DNA of 11,974 nucleotides from the NCBI GenBank assembly GCA_022567055.1, contig JADFHU010000084.1, positions 1 to 11,974 on the forward strand, in the 5' to 3' direction. Below the pieces are notes generated by a model. That model saw nothing but the letters and a program-made list of their open reading frames with translations, was not told the DNA's origin and searched no databases. Positions 8,031 through 11,974 of the stretch are shown here, in pieces; the first letter of the stretch is position 1; the number at the start of each line of letters is the position of its first letter. A program made the translations under genes and the position numbers. Source of the stretch: Planctomycetota bacterium (GTDB lineage Bacteria > Planctomycetota > Phycisphaerae > Sedimentisphaerales > Anaerobacaceae).

Positions 8031-8501
8031 TCAGGACATCTCTCTAAGCATGTTGACCAGTTTCTTCCGGTCGTACTTTCCGTTTATGTTGAGCGGTAGT
8101 TTGTCGCGGTAGTGAAATCTGGAAGGAAGCATGTAATCCGGCAGCCTCTTCGAGACGCTCTGACGCAGTTGTTCGACGTTCTGGCCCTTGCCTTCGATGA
8201 AGACCTCCCCGCCGCCGGCGCCACTGGGTGTTTCGGGCCAGCCTAGGGCAACAGCGCCATCCAAGTCGGTCTCTTCACGTACGACGGCTTCAATCTCGCC
8301 GAGTTCCACCCGGTGGCCATGTATCTTGATCTGAAAATCGACACGGCCTAGATAGATGATCGGCTTGCCGTCGTGAGGTTTCCGTACTCGGTCGCCGGTT
8401 CTGTAGAAAGTGTCGCTTCGACCAGGCGGTATCACGAAGGCCATCTCTGTCTTTTCAGCGTCTCTACAATATCCGAGGGTCATGAGCAATTCCGGCTTAG
8501 T
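8031..8501 (-). pseudogene. C-terminal remnant of an adenylation enzyme (AMP-ligase/NRPS A-domain type)
   Basis: About 155 residues match only the end of an adenylation enzyme: GY-x-RDAEKT, the A7 motif YRTGDRV, the A8 hinge block LGRVDFQIKIHGHRVELGEI, and the A10 block PLNINGKYDRKKL with the catalytic lysine in NGKYDR. The roughly 350 N-terminal residues that hold the P-loop and substrate pocket (A1-A6) are absent. Homology-like sequence stops near 8495 and an in-frame TGA lies at 8504-8502. A TTG at 8489 and an ATG at 8483 could start a short product, but it could not bind substrate by itself. The intact enzyme presumably activated an acid as acyl- or aminoacyl-AMP and loaded the adjacent carrier protein. 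The loss looks like a deletion or rearrangement joining this gene to unrelated DNA. Confidence 0.8.
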
Positions 8502-8565
8502 TCAACTTCAGGTTGCAGCTGACATCCTGAGGATTAACTTCTGGAATTCAGGTGACTAGCCACGG

Positions 8566-8835
8566 ATGCATGCTTACGCCCTACGCGGTGGAGAAGTCAA
8601 TGAGTTCGAGGCGGTTGTCCTGCCAGGTTTTCGCGAGTTTGAGGTCGCCGAGCAGTATTACCTGAAGGCGATCGTGTATTTCCAGCAGCGGTATCCACAA
8701 CACGGGTGGTACTTGAAGACCATCATGAACAACCTCGCCGACCTCTATTTTCACCTCGGCCGTGACGCCGAAGCTTCAGAGTGGTTGGCCCGCTCAGCAA
8801 AGCTGGACAATCGGCGGGACGACCGCGGACAGTGA
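8566..8835 (+). pseudogene. TPR-protein fragment
   Basis: The plus strand from 8566 reads 89 residues. From about residue 22 it looks like tetratricopeptide repeat: FEVAEQYYLKAIVYF is the end of one helix pair and NNLADLYFHLGRDAEASEWL with following ARSAKL is a full TPR motif. This is the style of TPR proteins with repeated NNLA-LY-x2-GR-x-AEA units, but only one and a half repeats remain. A TAG lies three codons upstream and there is no ribosome site at the ATG, so it is more likely the 3' remnant of a longer gene than a complete one. Its TGA stop lies inside the left arm of the hairpin at 8827-8868. It is on the opposite strand to the polysaccharide block and has no evident role in it. Confidence 0.45.
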
Positions 8836-8868
8836 CCCATTTTCGACGACGGAAATAGGTGACTGTCC
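8827..8868. repeat. REP-like palindromic hairpin, target of the IS insertion
   Basis: The left arm GGACAGTGACCCATTTTC (8827-8844) and right arm GAAATAGGTGACTGTCC (8852-8868) pair with one single-base bulge and two mismatches around a 7-base loop (GACGACG). The left arm contains the TPR fragment's stop codon. The right arm ends in the IS target site. Removing the IS restores a right arm that runs on into CTATTT. The form is that of a dispersed intergenic palindrome; only one copy is in this window. Confidence 0.65.
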
Positions 8869-8869
8869 C
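8859..8869. repeat. Left copy of 11-bp target-site duplication
   Basis: GTGACTGTCCC stands directly outside the left terminal inverted repeat and recurs in the same orientation directly outside the right one. Eleven bases is within the duplication length expected for the IS4 family. Confidence 0.9.
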
Positions 8870-8883
8870 GAATGGCACTGCCG
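8870..8883 (+). repeat. Left terminal inverted repeat of the IS
   Basis: GAATGGCACTGCCG, 14 of 14 matches to the inverse of 10550-10563. Similarity decays after one mismatched base inward. Confidence 0.92.
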
Positions 8884-9019
8884 GTGTTTCTGAGCCGTGA
8901 ACGCGGTCGCTAATCGGCTGGTGCGCAAAGCGGTGGCGCCGCGCCGCCCGTGTTCTGTCGGTTCGGAATGCGATATTGACCTGCGCATCCGTGCGAGCGT
9001 CAACACGATTCGATTTAAC

Positions 9020-9048
9020 TTGTCGCGGGAGCCCTCCCTGGCTATAAT
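9020..9048 (+). promoter_or_regulatory. Predicted sigma-70-type promoter of the transposase
   Basis: A consensus -10 box TATAAT at 9043-9048 has TTGTCG (four of six to consensus) at 9020-9025, exactly 17 bases upstream. Transcription would begin near 9055, at the very edge of the left arm of the inverted repeat at 9056-9072. Confidence 0.6.
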
Positions 9049-9055
9049 TCCCGCT

Positions 9056-9109
9056 TGGAGACCCTCCTTGGTTCCGTTGTGCAATTGGTATGACCAAGGA
9101 TGGTCTCCA
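9056..9109 (+). promoter_or_regulatory. 17-bp inverted repeat burying the transposase ribosome-binding site
   Basis: TGGAGACCCTCCTTGGT (9056-9072) pairs with ACCAAGGATGGTCTCCA (9093-9109), 16 of 17 positions, across a 20-base loop. The right arm contains AAGGA (9096-9100) and reaches the first base of the ATG at 9109. In mRNA this hairpin would hide the initiation site. IS10 and IS50 use comparable structures to limit transposase made from outside transcripts. Confidence 0.65.
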
Positions 9110-10533
9110 TGTCATGTTACCAACAATCACGTTCAGTACACAAGCGATTTCGCTTGATTTTGTCTTCGTTTCTACAACGCCGCGATCTTCCGTTTGCCGA
9201 CGTGCTTCCGGAGCAAGCGATCGAGAAGGCGTTCGACGATGAGGACGCCACGTTTGCAGAAGAGGAAGACGCCATATTCACACCGGCCGTCACCTTGTGG
9301 GCTTTCCTGTCGCAGGTCTTGTTCAAGGATGAACATCGATCCTGTGTCGCGGCCGTCGCACGGGTGGCTGTGCTGCTGGTGGCTTTGGAGCGCGGCCCCT
9401 GCTCCAGCAACACAGGCGCTTACTGTCGGGCACGCGGTAAACTGTCGGAGAAGGTCATTCGTCAGATCACGATCAACGTAGGCGAGGGCTGCGAGGACAA
9501 GCTTGATAAACAATGGTTGTGGCACGGACGTCATGTCCGTCTGGTCGATGGCTCGACCGTGAGCATGTCCGACACGCCCGAGAACCAGGAAGCATATCCG
9601 CAGAATTCGCAGCAGAAGAAGGGGCTCGGCTTCCCGATCGCCCGTATGGTCGTGCTTTTGTCCTTGGCCAGCGGGATGCTCACCGGCATGGCCGTGGGGC
9701 CCTACGCCGGCAAGGAAACGGGCGAGAGTGCGCTGCTTCGCTCACTACTCGGTCGTTTCAGGCGAGGCGACGTTCTGCTGGCCGATCGTTATTACTGTTC
9801 ATACTTCATGATCGCGCTGCTGCAGGAACGGGGTATAGAGTTGGTGGCCCGACTCCATCAGCGTCGACCGGTAGACTTTCGGCGCGGTCGTCGCCTGGGC
9901 AAGGACGATCAGGTCATTACCTGGGATCGACCCCAAAGACCCAAGTGGATGGACGAGCAGACCTACGACCGGGTCCCCTCTTCGATTGAGGTTCGTGCGA
10001 TCCGCGTTCACGTCAGGCAGCCCGGCTCTCGTGTCGCGTCGTTTGTCGCGGTGACCACGTTGACGGACGCCAAGGAGTATCCGAAAGAGGATATTGCGTC
10101 GTTGTACCAGTGCCGTTGGCTGGCGGAGTTGGACATCCGGGCCATCAAGATCACAATGGGCATGGACATTTTGCGCTGCAAGACGCCCGAGATGGTTCGC
10201 AAGGAGATGTGGACGTGCCTGTTGGCCTACAACCTGATTCGTCAGACCATGTTGCAATCGGCGCAGGAGGCGGGCGTGTCGCCACGCACGCTAAGCTTCA
10301 CCGCCGCCATGCAAACGATTGGTGCAAGTTGGCTGGTCATGGTTTTGGGTGACGACACTTTGAGCTCACGACTCGTCGACGCCGCCTTGGTGACCATGGC
10401 CGTACACGTTGTTGGCCACCGACCAGGGCGCGTGGAACCGCGCGCGATAAAACGTAGGCCCAAGGAACATGCCTTACTCACCAAGCCACGCGCTGAAGCG
10501 CGGGCCGAACTACTGAAGGGAAAACCGATGTAA
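9109..10533 (+). CDS. IS4-family DDE transposase
   Basis: The product cuts and rejoins the ends of its own IS. Counting from an upstream in-frame ATG at 9100 (477 residues), the catalytic acids are D150 in VRLVDGSTVSM, D229 in VLLADRYYCSY and E343 in the C-terminal YQCRWLAELDIRAIK block. That block gives the IS4-family signature Y-(2)-R-(3)-E-(6)-K exactly (Y336, R339, E343, K350). There is no frameshift or premature stop, and length is usual for the family. I prefer the ATG at 9109 (474 residues), because AAGGA lies eight bases ahead of it while the ATG at 9100 overlaps that ribosome site. Expression is probably kept low by the hairpin over the start. Confidence 0.95.
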   Translation: MSCYQQSRSVHKRFRLILSSFLQRRDLPFADVLPEQAIEKAFDDEDATFAEEEDAIFTPAVTLWAFLSQVLFKDEHRSCVAAVARVAVLLVALERGPCSSNTGAYCRARGKLSEKVIRQITINVGEGCEDKLDKQWLWHGRHVRLVDGSTVSMSDTPENQEAYPQNSQQKKGLGFPIARMVVLLSLASGMLTGMAVGPYAGKETGESALLRSLLGRFRRGDVLLADRYYCSYFMIALLQERGIELVARLHQRRPVDFRRGRRLGKDDQVITWDRPQRPKWMDEQTYDRVPSSIEVRAIRVHVRQPGSRVASFVAVTTLTDAKEYPKEDIASLYQCRWLAELDIRAIKITMGMDILRCKTPEMVRKEMWTCLLAYNLIRQTMLQSAQEAGVSPRTLSFTAAMQTIGASWLVMVLGDDTLSSRLVDAALVTMAVHVVGHRPGRVEPRAIKRRPKEHALLTKPRAEARAELLKGKPM

Positions 10534-10549
10534 ATCCTTACTACACAAG

Positions 10550-10563
10550 CGGCAGTGCCATTC
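10550..10563 (-). repeat. Right terminal inverted repeat of the IS
   Basis: CGGCAGTGCCATTC on the plus strand, the exact inverse of 8870-8883. It begins 16 bases after the transposase stop. Confidence 0.92.
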
Positions 10564-10574
10564 GTGACTGTCCC
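10564..10574. repeat. Right copy of 11-bp target-site duplication
   Basis: GTGACTGTCCC, identical to 8859-8869 and directly abutting the right terminal inverted repeat. Confidence 0.9.
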
Positions 10575-10598
10575 TATTTATTTATTTATTTATTTATT
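10575..10598. repeat. (TATT)6 microsatellite
   Basis: Six perfect TATT units follow the right target duplication without a gap. The first CTATTT continues the disrupted palindrome, so the run may have grown from its arm. It is noncoding, between the IS and the 3' end of the pseudouridine synthase gene. Confidence 0.85.
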
Positions 10599-10611
10599 AA
10601 TACAGAGGATT

Positions 10612-10665
10612 CGCTGCTGCTTGCACTCAATCAAGTCGTGCTCACGCTGTTTCATAGCAGCAGCG
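10612..10665 (-). repeat. 10-bp inverted repeat at the 3' end of the pseudouridine synthase gene
   Basis: AGCAGCAGCG (10656-10665, the last codons of the gene) and CGCTGCTGCT (10612-10621) pair perfectly across 34 bases. No U-run follows on the minus strand, so it is not a classical Rho-independent terminator. It may be chance, given the CTG-repeat coding of LLL. Confidence 0.3.
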
Positions 10666-11428
10666 TGTCGTTGATCCAGGAGCCGTATCTTCCCTGCGAT
10701 GCCTGACCGCCGTCGCACACGCCGAGTCTGCCTTTTGGATCTACGAGGTTCGTGAAGAATTTCGGGATTCTGGTTTCAAACGTCATGCGCTCGCCGGTGG
10801 TGGGGTGATTGAAAGAAAGCGATTGGGCATGCAACGCTAAACGCTTGTGCGCTTTGTCCACATTCCCGTACTTCTTGTCGCCGACAATCGGGTGCCCTTT
10901 CTCAGCCAAATGCACCCGTATCTGATGTTTTCTACCGGTCAGAAGATCGATCTCCAAGAGACTGAACCCGTTCCTTTCCTTAAGAACATGATAGCCCGTA
11001 TGGGATAACTTACCCTTCATGCGATTCTCGGTAGAATACGCAATGTGGGCTTTGTTCTCCGCCAGGTACGACGTAATCGTTTCTGACTTGGGTGTTGGCT
11101 TGCCGTGAACCACGGCGAGATACCTTTTTTCGACTTCTTGCCATTGACTCTGCAAGCACGATTTAGACTTCTCGCTTCGTGCAAGAACGAGAATCCCCGA
11201 GGCTTCTCGATCCAGTCGATGAACGATAAAAACACGTTCTCTGGACTTTGCGTTACCCTTGCGAACGTAGTCGGTAAGTTTGTAGTAGAGCGTTTCCGAT
11301 CTGACCTTATCCGTGCTAACCGTAAGGAGTCCCGGCGGCTTCTCCACAACAAGGACATCTCGATCTTCATGAATGATGACGACCCCCTTGGGCTGGTGTC
11401 TCTTGGATGAAGGTTTCTTTGCGGGCAT
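10652..11428 (-). CDS. RluA-family RNA pseudouridine synthase
   Basis: The 258-residue product converts specific uridines in rRNA or tRNA to pseudouridine. The catalytic motif is IVHRLDREASGILVLA (68-83) with Asp73 as nucleophile. Other family blocks are the DRDVLVVEKPPGLLT opening (22-36), EKRYLAVVHG (100-109), LLTGRKHQIRVHLA (162-175) and the LALHAQSLSFNHP finish (197-209). There is no N-terminal S4 RNA-binding domain, as in RluA itself and several short relatives; the target uridine cannot be told. About 30 residues after the usual end of the fold (NLVDPK... to INDTLLL) look unlike the family and might be extra sequence gained near the rearranged region. The ATG at 11428 has no strong ribosome site. 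It is probably independent of the polysaccharide block. Confidence 0.93.
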   Translation of the reverse strand: MPAKKPSSKRHQPKGVVIIHEDRDVLVVEKPPGLLTVSTDKVRSETLYYKLTDYVRKGNAKSRERVFIVHRLDREASGILVLARSEKSKSCLQSQWQEVEKRYLAVVHGKPTPKSETITSYLAENKAHIAYSTENRMKGKLSHTGYHVLKERNGFSLLEIDLLTGRKHQIRVHLAEKGHPIVGDKKYGNVDKAHKRLALHAQSLSFNHPTTGERMTFETRIPKFFTNLVDPKGRLGVCDGGQASQGRYGSWINDTLLL

Positions 11429-11690
11429 GTCAAGTTTCGAGTCTCGTAGATCGGGTCATCGACCCGACGAATGAACCGTGCGCCGGTCAATGGTCCGGTC
11501 GATGATCCGACCTGCAACTACAACACCGGCAGAGACAAGCCGGGGGAATCCGTCTCGTCGTCCCCTGGCCAAACCGCCATCATATCCGAACGCACCGCTC
11601 GATTCAATCGAAACGACCTCTCTCGCGGCGATTCATGCCCGTGTGGCTGCATCATCGTGCCAACCCTGCTCCAGGTGCCTCCGTCTTAGA
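11429..11690. other. 262-base noncoding region upstream of the pseudouridine synthase gene
   Basis: I see no convincing gene here. The short open frames on either strand lack recognisable motifs and ribosome sites. The only structure is the pair of inverted palindromic repeats at 11451-11510. A promoter for the pseudouridine synthase gene should lie here but I could not pick one out. Confidence 0.4.
11451..11510. repeat. Pair of inverted 18-bp palindromic repeats
   Basis: TCGGGTCATCGACCCGAC (11451-11468) and its inverse at 11493-11510 agree at 16 of 18 positions and stand 24 bases apart. The first copy is itself a perfect 7-bp palindrome around ATC. They begin 23 bases upstream of the pseudouridine synthase start. 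They could be operator-like sites or a structured leader; nothing in the sequence decides which. Confidence 0.45.
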
Positions 11691-11855
11691 TTACACAGAA
11701 CTCGTCGCGTCCCCGACGACGAGACGATCCAGCCGGAACGTCCGCACCTCGCTGCTCGTCTCGCAGAACGCCCGGATGTACTTGTATCTCCCTGAAGCGA
11801 AACTGGTTTCCGGGTGGATGATACGGTGACCTGCCCCCAATCTATGTACCAGTGG
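11691..11855 (-). pseudogene. WYL-domain-like fragment
   Basis: On the minus strand a frame of about 54 codons between stops ends at 11691. It contains YKYIRAFCETSSE followed by VRTFRLDRLVVGDATS, which resembles the end of WYL domains (aromatic-x-RA-x-C, then RTFRLDRI). WYL domains are ligand-sensing modules usually found in DNA-binding regulators, often near defence or stress genes. Only this tail is present: there is no start codon and an in-frame TAA lies just upstream near 11857. I take it as a relic of a larger gene, with moderate doubt as the match is short. Confidence 0.4.
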
Positions 11856-11974
11856 TTACGAGAGTCGGTACCAAGGGGAGTCACCACGGCACGACCGACG
11901 AAGCCTGGACCCGTCTGGTCCGGCGGATGGCCTGGACGGCCGGTGAGTATCTTCTGACGCGCTATGAAGCGTGG
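11822..11974 (+). CDS. Possible 5' part of a gene running off the right edge, unidentified
   Basis: A plus-strand frame is open from a TGA at 11819-11821 to the end of the window. Its last 30 codons (GTTDEAWTRLVRRMAWTAGE, then YLLTRYEAW) have the mixed hydrophobic/charged pattern and strong third-position GC of real coding sequence, and an internal ATG lies at 11927. I do not recognise the family. The start could be a GTG near 11852 or the ATG at 11927; neither has a clear ribosome site. It overlaps the upstream end of the WYL-like relic on the other strand, so both cannot be intact genes. Confidence 0.25.

Larger units (their letters stand above)
8870..10563 (+). mobile_element. IS4-family insertion sequence, complete, 1694 bp
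   Basis: The element is bounded by perfect 14-bp terminal inverted repeats, GAATGGCACTGCCG at 8870-8883 and its inverse at 10550-10563, flanked by the direct repeat GTGACTGTCCC on both sides. Inside are one promoter-like site, a 17-bp inverted repeat at the translation start, and one uninterrupted transposase gene. The perfect ends, perfect duplication and intact frame suggest a recent insertion and an element that may still be mobile. It landed in the right arm of a palindromic repeat. Confidence 0.93.

Noticed and set aside
8897..9157. 86-codon plus-strand open frame at the left of the IS
   Set aside because: It runs through the promoter and hairpin region and into the transposase in another frame, without any family motif.
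9513..9989. 158-codon plus-strand open frame
   Set aside because: It overlaps the transposase in another frame. The transposase carries the catalytic residues, and this frame has no recognisable motif.
11451..11510. CRISPR array
   Set aside because: Only two repeat copies, in inverted rather than direct orientation, with a 24-base gap and no cas gene.
11471..11795. Overlapping 72- and 105-codon plus-strand open frames
   Set aside because: No motif, no ribosome site, and arginine/proline/serine-rich composition typical of chance frames in GC-rich DNA.
1..11974. tRNA or rRNA genes
   Set aside because: I saw no cloverleaf with a T-arm consensus and no rRNA-like stretch on either strand.

Overview
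The window looks like chromosomal DNA of a Gram-negative-type bacterium with a large surface-polysaccharide locus. Evidence is the chain-length/export (Wzz/GumC-type) protein, nucleotide-sugar enzymes and acyl carrier chemistry all on one strand. No marker gene fixes the taxon. The mix of a DUF354-type protein, a divergent NodB-like deacetylase and a GumC-type protein would suit an environmental lineage such as Nitrospirota, but that is an impression only.

Layout. Positions 1 to about 8500 are one minus-strand block, transcribed right to left: C-terminal remnant of an adenylation (AMP-ligase/NRPS A-domain) gene, a 170-bp fold-back MITE-like palindrome, acyl carrier protein, left-handed beta-helix acyltransferase, Gfo/Idh-type sugar-nucleotide oxidoreductase, DUF354 GT-B-like protein, a 24-codon leader ORF, a 605-residue divergent deacetylase-like protein, DegT-family PLP aminotransferase, and a Wzz/GumC chain-length determinant running off the left edge. 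Oxidoreductase plus aminotransferase suggests synthesis of an amino sugar. Acyltransferase plus carrier protein plus (former) adenylation enzyme suggests that the amino group is then acylated. DUF354 protein, deacetylase-like protein and GumC would act on assembly, trimming and chain length/export. The specific sugar and acyl group cannot be read from the sequence.

Positions 8500 to 10600 are a scrambled accessory strip. A TPR-protein fragment ends in a palindromic hairpin, and an IS4-family element (8870-10563) is inserted in that hairpin. The IS can be delimited to the base: 14-bp terminal inverted repeats and an 11-bp target duplication. It carries one transposase with an intact DDE/YREK signature, a good promoter, and a 17-bp inverted repeat that would bury the transposase ribosome-binding site. 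A six-unit TATT microsatellite follows.

Positions 10652 to 11428 hold a minus-strand RluA-family pseudouridine synthase. The last 550 bases contain a pair of inverted 18-bp palindromic repeats, a minus-strand fragment resembling a WYL domain, and a possible plus-strand gene running off the right edge. The truncated adenylation gene, TPR fragment, WYL-like fragment, MITE-like element and IS together mark 7.85-11.97 kb as a rearranged end of the polysaccharide locus.
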